Shown: positions 1 through 9,167 of the stretch, piece after piece
Position numbering within the stretch: position 1 is the stretch's first letter
Layout: each line of letters begins with the position of its first letter
Source of the DNA: Gammaproteobacteria bacterium
GTDB taxonomy: Bacteria; Pseudomonadota; Gammaproteobacteria; HK1
Length of the DNA stretch: 64,000 nucleotides
Reading direction: 5' to 3'
Assembly (NCBI GenBank): GCA_022824305.1
Contig: JAJEAD010000049.1
Coordinates: 1 to 64,000 of the forward strand
Notes under the pieces: model-generated
What the model was told of the DNA's origin: nothing
Database searches by the model: none
The model's input: the letters and a program-made list of their open reading frames with translations, nothing else
Position numbers and translations under genes: made by a program

Positions 1-916
1 CGCGGTGGCGCTCGCGCAGCGCCGCGGCGCCGCGCACGTGCTCGATGCTCGCGAGCGCGCCCGCCGCGATCACCGGCGGCAGGGCGGTGGTGAAGATGAA
101 GCCCGACGCGAAGCTGCGCACGAAGTCGCAGAGCTCCCGGCTCGCCGCGATGTAGCCGCCGAGGACGCCGAAGGCCTTGCCCAGGGTACCTTCGATCACG
201 GTCAGGCGCTCGCGAACCCCGTCTCGCTCCGCGACGCCACCGCCCTGCGGGCCGTAGAGCCCCACCGCGTGCACCTCGTCGAGGTAGGTCATCGCCCCGT
301 GGCGCTCCGACACTTCGCAGAACTCCGCGATGGGCGCGATGTCGCCGTCCATGGAGTACACCGACTCGAAGGCCACGAGCCTGGCGCGCCCCGGCTCGAT
401 CTCGGAGAGGTGTCGGTCCAGGTCCTCGGGATCGTTGTGGCGGAAGATGCGCTTCTCCGCCCGGCTGTGGCGGATGCCTTCGATCATCGACGCGTGGTTG
501 CCGGCATCGGAGAGCACCACGCAGCCCGGGAGGCGCGAGGCGAGGGTCCCGAGCGAGGTCCAGTTCGACACGTAGCCGGAGGTGAAGAGCAGCGCCGCCG
601 CCTTGCCGTGAAGATCGGCGAGCGCGCGCTCCAGGCGCACGTGGTAGTGGTTGGTGCCGGAGATGTTGCGCGTCCCGCCCGCGCCCGCGCCGCAGCGCTC
701 CAGCGCCTCGTGCATCGCGGCGAGCACCGCGGGGTGCTGTCCCATGCCGAGGTAGTCGTTGGAGCACCATACCGTGACCTCGGAGCGGAGCTCGCCCTCG
801 TGTCGGGTCGCGAGGGGGAAGCTGCCCGCCCGACGCTCCAGATCGGTGAACACCCGGTAGCGCCCTTCGGTGCGCAGGCCGTCGAGCTCACGGGAAAAGA
901 AGGCCTGGTAATCCAT
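1..916 (-). CDS. hemA: 5-aminolevulinate synthase, 3' end cut by window edge
   Basis: PLP-dependent condensation of glycine and succinyl-CoA, the first step of C4 haem synthesis in the cytoplasm. The visible 305 residues begin [20 protein letters not shown], a typical ALAS N-terminus, and carry [39 protein letters not shown] and the PLP-lysine motif [15 protein letters not shown], then [11 protein letters not shown]. These favour ALAS over the related AONS and KBL enzymes. About 100 C-terminal residues lie outside the window. An in-frame ATG at 949 would add 11 residues; I chose 916 because ALAS proteins usually start at MDY. It lies 80 bases after the M24 gene on the same strand and could be co-transcribed with it. 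Confidence 0.85.
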   Translation of the reverse strand, partial: MDYQAFFSRELDGLRTEGRYRVFTDLERRAGSFPLATRHEGELRSEVTVWCSNDYLGMGQHPAVLAAMHEALERCGAGAGGTRNISGTNHYHVRLERALADLHGKAAALLFTSGYVSNWTSLGTLASRLPGCVVLSDAGNHASMIEGIRHSRAEKRIFRHNDPEDLDRHLSEIEPGRARLVAFESVYSMDGDIAPIAEFCEVSERHGAMTYLDEVHAVGLYGPQGGGVAERDGVRERLTVIEGTLGKAFGVLGGYIAASRELCDFVRSFASGFIFTTALPPVIAAGALASIEHVRGAAALRERHR

Positions 917-996
917 GCTGGTGGCTGCGGCAAGCGTCTCCCGAATCATCGAACCGACCTCCCGGGATGTCCAGTGCCGGGGCCGGAGGCGGCGCC

Positions 997-2238
997 TCAT
1001 TCGATGATGGTGAGTCCGTAGGGAATCTCTTCGGTGGCGAGCCTCACGTCGTCCTCGCCGAACAGAAAGGTATCGATGGTGAAGAAGCAGCCCGCGTGCC
1101 GCGGCAGGAAGACCTGCACCTCGTAGTTGACCGCGGTGCCGGGCTCGAATGCTCGATCCGCATTCTTCTCCGCCAGGGGATCGTAGACGAAGTTCCCGAC
1201 CCAGTCCGGGTAGAACGCGATCCCCATCTCGTAGCCTCCGATCCAGCCCCGGCTGTCCCAGAGCCCGTGCTCCTCGTAGTAGCGCCGGGTCAGGTCATTC
1301 AGCTCCCGCACCGGCAGGCCGGGGCGCAGGCACTCGCGCACCCGGTCCATCACCCCGATCGCGCGGTCCGCGCGCTCTCGTACCTCCGGCCGCGGCTCTC
1401 CGAGACTGAAGGCCCGGGCCGCATTGACGTGGTAGCGCTTGTGCACGCCCGCGAGGTCGAGCAGCACGAGCTCTCCTTCTCGCATTCGGCGCCGGGTGGC
1501 CACCGCGTGGCAGGCGTTGGTCTTCGCGCCCGAGAGCACCGGCAGCATCATCGCCGGCATCTCTCCGCCGGCCGCGGTCAGTGCGTTCAGCACCTCGCCC
1601 TGCACTTCCAGCTCGCTCACGCCCGGGCGGATGACTTCGTGCGCGCGTTCGAGCCCGGCGACCGCGATGCGGGCGCCCTCGTGCAGGCAGGCCATTTCCG
1701 CCGGCGACTTCTTCCATCGGACCTCGCGCAGGATGGCGCTGCCGTCCACGACCCGGGCTCCCGCCGCCTCGAACGCGGCCTGGAAGCGATCGCTGGCCGC
1801 CCGGTTCGGCCGGCCGGCCCAGAACTCGAGCCCCACGTTGCCCCGGAGCCAACCTTCCGCCTTCAGTTCATCGGCGATGAACCGGGTGCCGTCCCGGTAG
1901 CTGTCGCGCGGGAAGAAGCGCGTGTCCTTCGAGACCGTGAAGGTGCGCGTGAGGACGGCTTCGCGCTCGGTATCGAAGTGGATGAAGCGGTCGTGGTCGA
2001 CGTGCACCGCGATTCCGTTCGAGGGCGGCCACTCCATCGGGCTCTCGCTCTGATACCACATGCACAGGTAGCCGCTCACGTAGTAGAGGCTCTCCGGCGA
2101 GGTGAGGAAGAGGCAGTCGATGCCCGCTTCGGCCATTGCGCCGCGGACGCGTTCCAGGCGCGCGGCGAACTCTTCCTCGCTGAAGGGCACTTCGGGCTCG
2201 GCCGGGGCCTGGAAGTAGACCTCGTCTCGATAGGGCAT
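997..2238 (-). CDS. eutD: M24 (creatinase-fold) hydrolase, ectoine hydrolase-like
   Basis: 413 residues with an N-terminal creatinase domain (about 25-170) and a C-terminal pita-bread M24 domain. The M24 metal ligands are altered: the first Asp survives in LLDLAG, the second is Asn ([10 protein letters not shown]), and the usual GHGIG is GYEMG. DoeA/EutD ectoine hydrolases and creatinase also depart from the metal-binding pattern, and the [12 protein letters not shown] block resembles theirs. The two genes just upstream are EutC-like and EutB-like, which supports a role in ectoine or hydroxyectoine ring opening. ATG at 2238 follows a GGAG-type ribosome site. Family is secure; the substrate is inferred from context, and another amidohydrolase role such as a dipeptidase or creatinase is possible. 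Confidence 0.7.
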   Translation of the reverse strand: MPYRDEVYFQAPAEPEVPFSEEEFAARLERVRGAMAEAGIDCLFLTSPESLYYVSGYLCMWYQSESPMEWPPSNGIAVHVDHDRFIHFDTEREAVLTRTFTVSKDTRFFPRDSYRDGTRFIADELKAEGWLRGNVGLEFWAGRPNRAASDRFQAAFEAAGARVVDGSAILREVRWKKSPAEMACLHEGARIAVAGLERAHEVIRPGVSELEVQGEVLNALTAAGGEMPAMMLPVLSGAKTNACHAVATRRRMREGELVLLDLAGVHKRYHVNAARAFSLGEPRPEVRERADRAIGVMDRVRECLRPGLPVRELNDLTRRYYEEHGLWDSRGWIGGYEMGIAFYPDWVGNFVYDPLAEKNADRAFEPGTAVNYEVQVFLPRHAGCFFTIDTFLFGEDDVRLATEEIPYGLTIIE

Positions 2239-2267
2239 GGGGTTCCTCCGGCTTCGTGGGGGCGCGA

Positions 2268-2301
2268 GGAGTTTTCACAGCGTGCCCGCTGCGAAAACTC
2301 C
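2268..2301 (-). promoter_or_regulatory. Intercistronic stem-loop between eutC and eutD
   Basis: A 15-bp inverted repeat, with one A-C mismatch and a four-base loop (TGCC), fills most of the 68-base gap between the EutC-like stop and the EutD-like start. The arms are GGAGTTTTCACAGCG and its near-perfect complement. No T-run follows on the minus strand, so it is not a textbook Rho-independent terminator. It could be an mRNA processing or stability element, or an attenuator that lowers expression of the downstream gene. Confidence 0.6.
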
Positions 2302-2306
2302 CAGGG

Positions 2307-3287
2307 TCAGGAGTCGATGGAGACGCCGGCTCCCCGGGCGCGGGCGCGGGAGAGGGCGAGGCAGGCGATGGCGGTGTCCTGAACCCCGGTGCCGGTGAGG
2401 TCGCACACCGTGATCTCCTCCGGCGACTGCCGGCCGGGCGCCACACCTGAGGTGACTTCACCGAGCTCGGTAGGCGCGCCATCACCATCGAGGAGCGAGA
2501 CGGCGTGCTGCAGCTCTCCCATCGCGCGGCACTGGGAGCGGCTGTCGCAGACCACGCGGTCCGCGCGCCGCAGGATCTCGGGATCCAGCTCCTGCTTCCC
2601 GGGCAGGTCGGAGCCCATCGCGGTGATATGCATTCCCGGGTGCAGCCACGAGGCTTCGACGATGGGCGCCCGCGCCGGGGTGGTCGTGATGACGAGGTCG
2701 CTTTCGCGCACCAGCTCCTCCGGATTGGCCGCCCGCACGGGGAGGGCGAGGGCCTCGCTCATCTCCGCCACGTAGGCGCCGGTGCGCCCGGCATCGCGCG
2801 CGCTCACCAGCACCCGCTCGAAGTCCCGCACGAGGCGGAGCGCCTGCACCTGGTAGCGGGCCTGGGCGCCCGATCCCAGCACGCCGACGGTGCGCACCTT
2901 CCCGGGGGCGAGGTGGCGCGCCGCGACCGCTCCCGCGAGGCCCGTGCGCAGGTCGGTCAGATAGGCGTTGTCGAGCATGACCGACTCGCAGAAGCCGGTC
3001 CTCGCGCTCAGCACCACCACCATCGCACCGCCGCTCGGCAGGCCGAGCTTCGGGTTGTCGAAGAACCCGGAGGCGACCTTGACCGCGAGGTGATCCAGCC
3101 CGCGCACGCAGGCGCTCTTGATGTCGACGTCGCCCCGGTGTTCCGCGACCTCTATGTGCATGACGGGGGGCATCTCCACCTTCCCCTCGCAGAGCCAGGT
3201 GAAGGCGTCTTCGATCGCGTCCAGGCAGTCCTGGTCGAATCCGACGCAGGCGCGCAGCTCCGCTTCCGTCAACACGAGCACCGACAT
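2307..3287 (-). CDS. eutC: Ornithine cyclodeaminase/mu-crystallin family, EutC-like
   Basis: 326-residue NAD-binding protein of the OCD/mu-crystallin family, starting MSVLVLTEAELRACVGF. The Rossmann motif is GVLGSGAQARYQ near residue 135, followed by the typical RDAGRTGAYVAEM stretch and DSRSQCRAMGELQHA. In ectoine-utilisation clusters this family member is EutC, found next to EutB and EutD, and the same gene set occurs here in the order B-C-D. It begins 38 bases after eutB ends. The exact reaction of EutC is not well defined in the family; an ordinary ornithine cyclodeaminase or imino-acid reductase remains possible. ATG 3287 was chosen because upstream residues in frame do not resemble the family. 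Confidence 0.75.
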   Translation of the reverse strand: MSVLVLTEAELRACVGFDQDCLDAIEDAFTWLCEGKVEMPPVMHIEVAEHRGDVDIKSACVRGLDHLAVKVASGFFDNPKLGLPSGGAMVVVLSARTGFCESVMLDNAYLTDLRTGLAGAVAARHLAPGKVRTVGVLGSGAQARYQVQALRLVRDFERVLVSARDAGRTGAYVAEMSEALALPVRAANPEELVRESDLVITTTPARAPIVEASWLHPGMHITAMGSDLPGKQELDPEILRRADRVVCDSRSQCRAMGELQHAVSLLDGDGAPTELGEVTSGVAPGRQSPEEITVCDLTGTGVQDTAIACLALSRARARGAGVSIDS

Positions 3288-3324
3288 TGGTTTTCCTCCC
3301 GACCCGACGGCCCGGGCGCCGCGC

Positions 3325-4317
3325 TCAGGCCCCGTTCTCCTCGAACCAGCTTCCGTTGATGACCCGGAGATACGCGTCCATGTCCACGTTGTTGCCGCTG
3401 ACGATGCAGGCAACGTTTCCGTGGAGACCGGGGACGCGTCCCGCGAGCATCGCCGCCACGCCCACCGACGCGCCGCCCTCGGCAACGAGGCGTTCGTGCC
3501 GGAAGAGGTGCGCCATGCCGGCCGCGATCTCCCGCTCGCTCACCAGCACGTAGTCGTCCACGACCCGCCGCACCAGCTCGAAGGTGTGGCGGTTCCCGAG
3601 TCCGATGCCGCCGCCGAGGCTGTCGGCGAGACTCTGCTCCTCGGCCACCGCCACCGGGCGTCCGGCCCGAACGCTCTCGATCATGGCCGGCCCCCGCTCC
3701 ATCGACACTCCGATGACCCGGGCCGCGGGGTTTGCCGCCTTGAGCGCGATCGCGGTACCCCCGAGCAGGCCGCCCCCCGAGAGCCCCGCGATCAGCGTGT
3801 CGACGCTGCCGAGGTCTTCGAGGAGCTCGAGTCCGATGGTGCCCTGCCCGGCGATGACGTGCGGGTCGTCGAAGGGATGCACGGGAACCAGCCCCTCGTC
3901 GCGCGTCAGGCGTTCCGCTTCCACTTCCGCTTCGTCCTGCGAGCGCCCGAGCACGCGCAGCTCCGCGCCGAGTCTCTCGATTGCGGCCCGCTTGTTCGCG
4001 GGCACCAGCTCCGAGAGGCAGACCACGGCCCGCGTTCCCGCGCGCCGCGCGGCGAGCGCCACCGCCCGGCCATGGTTGCCGGTGGAAACGGTGACCACGC
4101 CCCTTGCGCGTTCGTCCGCGTCGAGCGCGCTCAGGCGGTTGGTGGCGCCGCGAATCTTGAAGGCCCCGGTCTCGTGCGCGGTCTCGAGCTTGAGGTGCAC
4201 CTGCGCGCCGGCGAGCCGCGAGAGGGATTCCGAGCGCACGAGCGGGGTGCGGCGCACCCAGGGCGAGATCGCCCGTCGTGCGCGAAAGACGTCGCCGAGA
4301 TCGACTGTCCGGGTCAT
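3325..4317 (-). CDS. eutB: PLP-dependent threonine dehydratase-like protein, EutB-like
   Basis: 330-residue fold-type II PLP enzyme. The Schiff-base lysine lies in ETGAFKIRGA (about residue 55), the phosphate loop is SGGGLLGG near 185, and STGNHGRAVA binds substrate. Length and motifs fit serine/threonine dehydratases; the neighbouring EutC- and EutD-like genes indicate the hydroxyectoine-utilisation dehydratase EutB, thought to remove the hydroxyl group from hydroxyectoine-derived intermediates. Starts at ATG 4317, 28 bases after the FAD oxidoreductase stops, so both are probably on one transcript. There is no regulatory ACT domain. Alternative: a general catabolic threonine or serine dehydratase. 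Confidence 0.75.
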   Translation of the reverse strand: MTRTVDLGDVFRARRAISPWVRRTPLVRSESLSRLAGAQVHLKLETAHETGAFKIRGATNRLSALDADERARGVVTVSTGNHGRAVALAARRAGTRAVVCLSELVPANKRAAIERLGAELRVLGRSQDEAEVEAERLTRDEGLVPVHPFDDPHVIAGQGTIGLELLEDLGSVDTLIAGLSGGGLLGGTAIALKAANPAARVIGVSMERGPAMIESVRAGRPVAVAEEQSLADSLGGGIGLGNRHTFELVRRVVDDYVLVSEREIAAGMAHLFRHERLVAEGGASVGVAAMLAGRVPGLHGNVACIVSGNNVDMDAYLRVINGSWFEENGA

Positions 4318-4345
4318 CGTCGTTCGGAACGCGGCCTGGAGGGTG

Positions 4346-6031
4346 CTACCCGCCCGTTGCGCGCGCCGCCGCGGCGGTCGCCCCCACTGCCGGTTCTCCG
4401 GCCGGCGCCGGGCGCCATGCTCTCACCCCGAGCCTTCCGCGATGGAGCAGGGAGGGCAGGTCCCCGAGTACCTTCCGACTCGCGTTGTGTCCGGGCACCC
4501 CGGTGACGGTTCCTCCCGGCCAGCTCGAAGATCCGCAGGTGTAGAGGCCCGCGATGGGCGTGGTGTAGTCGGAGAACCCCGGGAGGGGACGCAGTCCGAA
4601 CATGTGCCGCGGCGTCATGTCGAGGTGGGCGATGTTGGCGCCCGGCAGGCCGAACTCTCTTTCGAGATCGGCGGGGCTCCAGAAGCGGCGCTCGATGATC
4701 AGGTCCTCGAGCCCCGGCATGTACTCGCCGAGCAGCTTGATGCAGTGCTCTCCGAAGCGCTCGCGCTCGGTGTCCCAGCTCCCCTCCGACAGCTCCAGCG
4801 GAGCGTGGAAGATGTTGGCGCTGAGGATGTGCTTTCCGGGCGGAGCGAGGGTGGGGTCGGCGACGGTGGGGAAGAGGCCCCAGTACATCGGCCCGCGCGA
4901 CCAGCGCCCGTACTTCGCGTCGTCGAATGCGCGCTCCTGGTACTCGATGCTGGGGGCGATCCGGAACTGGCACCCTGAACACTCCTGCTCCATTCCCTTC
5001 GGCGACGCCGCGAACCGGGGCAGGGCGTCGAGCGCAAGGGCGAACTTGAAGGCGGAGCCCTTCCTGGGCAGGTTCTCGACCCTGGCCCGGAACTTCGCAT
5101 CGAGGTGCCGGGCATCGACGAGATCCAGAAAGGTGGTCCAGGGTCCGAGGTTCGAGACCACCGCCGCCGCCTCGATCTCCTCCCCGCCTTCCAGCACTAC
5201 GCCGCTTGCCCCCCGCTCGCCGGCGAGAATCCGAGTGACCCGTGCTCCGGTGCGGACCTTTCCGCCCGCCGCCTCGATGGATTGGCGCATGGTGCGCACG
5301 ATGCTGCCCATGCCCCCGAGAGGGAGACCCGTGGAGCCCCTCAGCACCTGCCGGCGCGGGTCGTGGGCGGCGGCCACGGTGGAGGAAGCGAGGGACATCG
5401 GGCGCATCATCAGCCAGACGGCAGAGCCCGGCGACAGGGGGCCGAGCCAGTTGGACATCACTCCGAGCATCGCGACCATCGCCTTGAGATGTTCGGACTC
5501 GAGGTACTCGTCGAGCAGGTCGACCACCGTGCCGAGGTAGACCTTGGCGAAGGCCTCCTCGTCCTCCGGGGTGGCGAGCCGCGCGGTGAGCTCGGCCAGC
5601 GTCGGCGGCGCTTCGAAGAGGGATACCCCGAGGCGCTCCGCAAAGCGATTGAAGAACTCGAAGAGGGCCGAGTAGCCCTCGACGTCCTTCTCGGAGAAGC
5701 TCCGGATCTGTTCCGCCACGCGTTCGGGCTCGCGCCACGCCACGAAGGCCCGACCGTCCGGGAAGGGGAACATCAGCGACGGGTTCGGGCGGGTGAACGT
5801 GAGCCCGAAGCGCTCGAGCTCGAGGTCGCTGACGATCTTGGGCTCGAGCGAACCGGGAGAGTTGGTGATCGAGGCCCGATAGCCGGGAAAGTACTCGTAC
5901 TCCGCGCAGGGTCCGCCCACGATGTGGCGCTGCTCGAGCACCAGCACGTCGACTCCGGCCCGGGCGAGGTAGGCCGCGCAGGACAGGCCGTTGTGCCCGC
6001 CGCCGACCACCACCACTTCGTGCCGGTTCAT
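4346..6031 (-). CDS. FAD-dependent amine oxidase/phytoene desaturase-type oxidoreductase
   Basis: 561 residues starting MNRHEVVVVGGGHNGLSCAA, a dinucleotide-binding GxGxxG motif (VVGGGHNG) at the extreme N-terminus, with the FAD motif VLVLEQRHIVGGPCAEYE shortly after. C-terminal PIAGLYTCGSSSWPGGTVTGVPG is the conserved FAD-contact block of phytoene-desaturase-like NAD(P)/FAD oxidoreductases. No membrane segment is evident. It precedes eutB by 28 bases and follows the Rieske gene by 95 bases. The substrate is unknown; members of this broad family oxidise carotenoids, amines or other CH-CH/CH-NH groups. The C-terminus is extended and Ala-rich, which may be genuine or reflect a shifted stop. Confidence 0.75.
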   Translation of the reverse strand: MNRHEVVVVGGGHNGLSCAAYLARAGVDVLVLEQRHIVGGPCAEYEYFPGYRASITNSPGSLEPKIVSDLELERFGLTFTRPNPSLMFPFPDGRAFVAWREPERVAEQIRSFSEKDVEGYSALFEFFNRFAERLGVSLFEAPPTLAELTARLATPEDEEAFAKVYLGTVVDLLDEYLESEHLKAMVAMLGVMSNWLGPLSPGSAVWLMMRPMSLASSTVAAAHDPRRQVLRGSTGLPLGGMGSIVRTMRQSIEAAGGKVRTGARVTRILAGERGASGVVLEGGEEIEAAAVVSNLGPWTTFLDLVDARHLDAKFRARVENLPRKGSAFKFALALDALPRFAASPKGMEQECSGCQFRIAPSIEYQERAFDDAKYGRWSRGPMYWGLFPTVADPTLAPPGKHILSANIFHAPLELSEGSWDTERERFGEHCIKLLGEYMPGLEDLIIERRFWSPADLEREFGLPGANIAHLDMTPRHMFGLRPLPGFSDYTTPIAGLYTCGSSSWPGGTVTGVPGHNASRKVLGDLPSLLHRGRLGVRAWRPAPAGEPAVGATAAAARATGG

Positions 6032-6126
6032 GCGGGGAAGCGGATCTCCATTCGCCCTTCAGCAGTCCGGTGCCGGTGCGAAGGAGCCGCCGACTCTCCG
6101 AGTCCGAACGACCGGGGGCATCACCT

Positions 6127-7317
6127 TCATCCACGGATCCCCGGGCGCGCGGGCGAGGGGCCGGCGCCGTTGCTCGCCATGCCGTTCAGGCGCCGCGCGA
6201 GGTAGCGCGTGAACTCCCAGTTCATGGTCTCGTAGCAGGAAATCCTGCCGGTTTCGGCGAAACGGCTGCGAAGCGAGCTGTGCGCGCTCTCCAGGCGCAT
6301 GCGGTCTTCGGCGTTGATCCGCCGGTAGAGCGCCTCGATGACCTCGGCGTTGCGCCGGGGCATCGCGTGGTCGCAGGAGGCGACCCCCCACTTGGTGCGC
6401 ACGTGACCGACCCCTTCAGGAATCAGGCACATGTAGAAGACCCGGTCGGGGGCGAGTGCCAGCATCTGGGCCGGATACACGCCGATCATCGAGAAGTAGG
6501 AGCGATGCTCCTCGCGCAGCTCCGGGTGGTGAGGCTCGAAGGGGGATTCCTCGATCGCGTCCGAGAGCGCGCGGCTGCCGCTGAAGCTGAAGGCCTCGCC
6601 CCCGCTCCGGAGCTCGAAGTGCTCCATGGGGGAGTACTTGCCGATCGAGTGCCGGTGGGTGTGGAACACGTGGTAGAGGTCGGTGAAGTTCTCGAAGAGC
6701 AGCTTCCAGTTCGTCGCCCAGACCTCCTCGTCACCGCACATGCGGGTCATGGACTCCATGTGGTAGTCGCCGACGCGCTCATCGAGCTCCGCGCGGTGCT
6801 TCTCCAGCGGCGGCGCTTCGCCCTCGATGTTCACGTATATGAAGCCGCGCCAGGTACCGCTTCGGACTTCGGGCAGCGCCACCCGGGAGGCGTCGAAGCC
6901 GCGGCTGCCTTCCATGTAGAGGGTCTGCACGAGACGCCCGTCGAGGTCGTAGGTCCAGGCGTGATAGGGGCACACGAAACGCCGGACCCGTCCCTTGCCG
7001 CTCGCGACCCGGGTCCACTTGTGACGGCACACGTTCGACAGCACCCGAATGGTGTCCGCGTCCGCACGCACCACCAAGAGCGGCTCGCCGGCAACGGTGA
7101 TCGTGAAGTAGTCGCCGGGCTGCGGAACTTCCTCCACCCGGCCCACGCAGATCCATTCCCTGGCGAAGAGCTCGCGCAGCTCGAGCTCCAGCATCGCGGG
7201 AGAGGTATAGGCCTCCGGGGGCATCGTGGTGCCCTCCTCGAGAGGTCGGGCCGCGGCACGCCCGATCGCGGCGCAGAGCGCGCTCAGGTCATCGTCGGCG
7301 GCCGGCGCCGCCCTCAC
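6127..7317 (-). CDS. Rieske non-haem iron oxygenase, alpha subunit
   Basis: 396 residues. The Rieske centre ligands are intact: CRHKW (C-x-H) then CPYHAW (C-x2-H), 17 residues apart, near residues 80-105. The mononuclear iron site is ENFTDLYHVFHTH (D-x2-H-x4-H), with a later Asp in NAEDRM completing the facial triad. The start is GTG 7317: it overlaps the TGA stop of the AOR gene by four bases (GTGA), and the residues it adds (SALCAAIGRAAARPLEEG) match the usual N-terminal lead into PxxxYTS. ATG 7225 is the alternative. Reductase partners are not adjacent. Substrates of the family include aromatic acids, quaternary amines and sterols; nothing here fixes one. Confidence 0.85.
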   Translation of the reverse strand: MRAAPAADDDLSALCAAIGRAAARPLEEGTTMPPEAYTSPAMLELELRELFAREWICVGRVEEVPQPGDYFTITVAGEPLLVVRADADTIRVLSNVCRHKWTRVASGKGRVRRFVCPYHAWTYDLDGRLVQTLYMEGSRGFDASRVALPEVRSGTWRGFIYVNIEGEAPPLEKHRAELDERVGDYHMESMTRMCGDEEVWATNWKLLFENFTDLYHVFHTHRHSIGKYSPMEHFELRSGGEAFSFSGSRALSDAIEESPFEPHHPELREEHRSYFSMIGVYPAQMLALAPDRVFYMCLIPEGVGHVRTKWGVASCDHAMPRRNAEVIEALYRRINAEDRMRLESAHSSLRSRFAETGRISCYETMNWEFTRYLARRLNGMASNGAGPSPARPGIRG

Positions 7318-9029
7318 GCGCTCTCGGCCCACCAGCGCTCGACGCTCGCCCGTACTTCCTCGCTGTGAAAGCGGGCGGCGCGGTCGGAAGGCGGAAGCGC
7401 CTCGTCGTAGAAGAAGGCGGGCAGCTCGTCGTCCTGCACCGTGAAGCCCGCCTGGCTGTTGAACTCCGCCTCGAGCTTGAGCGTTTCGCGGCCCAGCGCG
7501 TGGAAGAAGGAGGCATCGAGGCTGGTACCCACCGCGTCGTTTATCGCCGTGGCGATCATGTCGAGGTGGGTGTTGGTGACCCCCCGGCCGAAGATGCAGA
7601 AGCCGAGCGAGTCGGCCGCCGCCATCACCACCTGCGCTTCCATGCTGGCGTCGACTATCTCGTCGGTGGACTTGCCGTCGGTGTTCATCCGCGGCACGTT
7701 GCCGGCGGTGTGGTCCGCCCCCTGCGCGGTCACCATCATTGTGATCCCGGTGACCTCGATCACCCTCGGGTCGTAGGCGCTGATGGCCTGCTTCTTGATC
7801 ACCGGGATGCGCTCCACCCCGAAGTGGGCCCCCACCCGGGCCGTGCCCTGGGCGTAGATGCGTCCGGCATCCGTGCCGCGACGGATCTCGTCGAGGACCT
7901 CGAGCATGAATGCGAAGTCGCCGAACTTCCCGAGCCCGGCCTCCATGAGCACGCCGATGGTGGCGCCGGTCTCGATGGTGTCGATGCCGAGGTCGTTGGC
8001 CTCCGCGTTCACCCGCGCGAGCTCGTCCGGGTCGCTGAGTCCGCAGTTCGAGCCCATGAGGCCGATGGTCTCGTACTCCACCGGAGAGACCACCTCGTTG
8101 CCCTCGGCGTCGACGAACACGTTGCTGCACTCGATGACGCAGCCCGGCATGCAGGCGTGGGCGTTCATTCCCCCGCGCTCGCGGCTGAGCTCGCGCAGGT
8201 GCTCACCGCCCAGCTCGAGGCGCTCGTCGCCTTCGGTCAGACGCCCGGCGCTGAAGTTGCGCACCGGCAGGGCGCCGATGTAGTTGGTGAAGTCCGCCAT
8301 GCTCGCGGTGCCGACGTTCTTGTACACCGCCACCAGGTCGTCGTCGCGCAGCTTGCGGCCGTACTCCTTGATCGCGCCCATCACCTTCTTGCGTTCCAGC
8401 AGGTTCGGCATCCGGTTGAGCTCGGCGACGATCGCCTTGACCTTCTTCACCCCCATGAGCGCGCCCACCCCGCCGCGCGCGGCGAGACGGCTGGGCCGGC
8501 GGTCCGCATCGCTGATTGCGATTCCCGCGAGGAGGCCGCGGTACTCACCGACGGGGCCGCAGAGCGCGAGGCTCACCTTCTTGCCGTAGCGCTCGTGGAG
8601 GCGTTCGGCCGCCTCGAAGTTCCCGAGCCCCATGAACTCGCCCGCGTCGTGAAAGCTGACGCTCCCGTCCTTGGCGAGGTGGATGAGCGTCCAGTCCTCG
8701 CATGCGCCGTGCAGGGTGAGCCCCGCGATGTGAAGCTGACCGAGCGCCACCCCGAAGGTGCCGCCCGCGTTCGCTTCCTTGACGCCGCCGGTGAGCGGGC
8801 TCCGGCAGCCGACGCTGATGCGGTTCGCATTGGAGAAGTTGGTGCCGGCGAAGGGGCCGGCCGAGAAGATGAGAGGGTTGTCGCCCGACATCGGGTCGGC
8901 TTTCGCGGCGCCGCACTCGAGCAGGGTCTTGGCGATGAAGTGGCGCCCGGCATTGACGATGTCGTCACCGGACCACTCCCGCTCCTCGACCCGCCGGGTT
9001 CCGAGGTCGATGTCCAGGTACCTGCGCAT
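7314..9029 (-). CDS. Tungsten-type aldehyde ferredoxin oxidoreductase (AOR family)
   Basis: 571 residues, starting MRRYLDIDLGTRRVEER after a clear GGAGG ribosome site. AOR signatures include SGDNPLIFSAGPFAGT, SRCRSP-like RISVGCRSPLTGG, RLAARGGVGALMGVKKVKAIV and the iron-sulfur block HACMPGCVIECSN (C-x3-C-x3-C) with a fourth Cys in SLGFCIFG. AOR enzymes use a bis-pterin tungsten cofactor plus one 4Fe-4S cluster to oxidise aldehydes to acids in the cytoplasm with ferredoxin as acceptor. Its stop overlaps the Rieske start by four bases, so the two are translationally coupled. A MoaD-like carrier is encoded 1.4 kb upstream. Occurrence together with an O2-dependent oxygenase is unusual, since classic AORs are oxygen sensitive. 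Confidence 0.85.
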   Translation of the reverse strand: MRRYLDIDLGTRRVEEREWSGDDIVNAGRHFIAKTLLECGAAKADPMSGDNPLIFSAGPFAGTNFSNANRISVGCRSPLTGGVKEANAGGTFGVALGQLHIAGLTLHGACEDWTLIHLAKDGSVSFHDAGEFMGLGNFEAAERLHERYGKKVSLALCGPVGEYRGLLAGIAISDADRRPSRLAARGGVGALMGVKKVKAIVAELNRMPNLLERKKVMGAIKEYGRKLRDDDLVAVYKNVGTASMADFTNYIGALPVRNFSAGRLTEGDERLELGGEHLRELSRERGGMNAHACMPGCVIECSNVFVDAEGNEVVSPVEYETIGLMGSNCGLSDPDELARVNAEANDLGIDTIETGATIGVLMEAGLGKFGDFAFMLEVLDEIRRGTDAGRIYAQGTARVGAHFGVERIPVIKKQAISAYDPRVIEVTGITMMVTAQGADHTAGNVPRMNTDGKSTDEIVDASMEAQVVMAAADSLGFCIFGRGVTNTHLDMIATAINDAVGTSLDASFFHALGRETLKLEAEFNSQAGFTVQDDELPAFFYDEALPPSDRAARFHSEEVRASVERWWAESA

Positions 9030-9167
9030 GAATGCTTGCCTCCGGCCGGATGTGCACCCGGCTCGTCCTGGTGTTCGCCGCACCGAATCGCGCCAGCGAA
9101 GGGGCGAAGACAGTAGCCGCCCCGTGCCGCCCAGGCAAGTCGCCCGGCCGAACGGACCCGGGACAAG

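Noticed and set aside
484-933. Open reading frame of about 149 codons on the minus strand inside hemA
   Set aside because: It is an out-of-frame shadow, low in complexity and Arg/Ser/Pro-rich; the real protein is in the adjacent frame.
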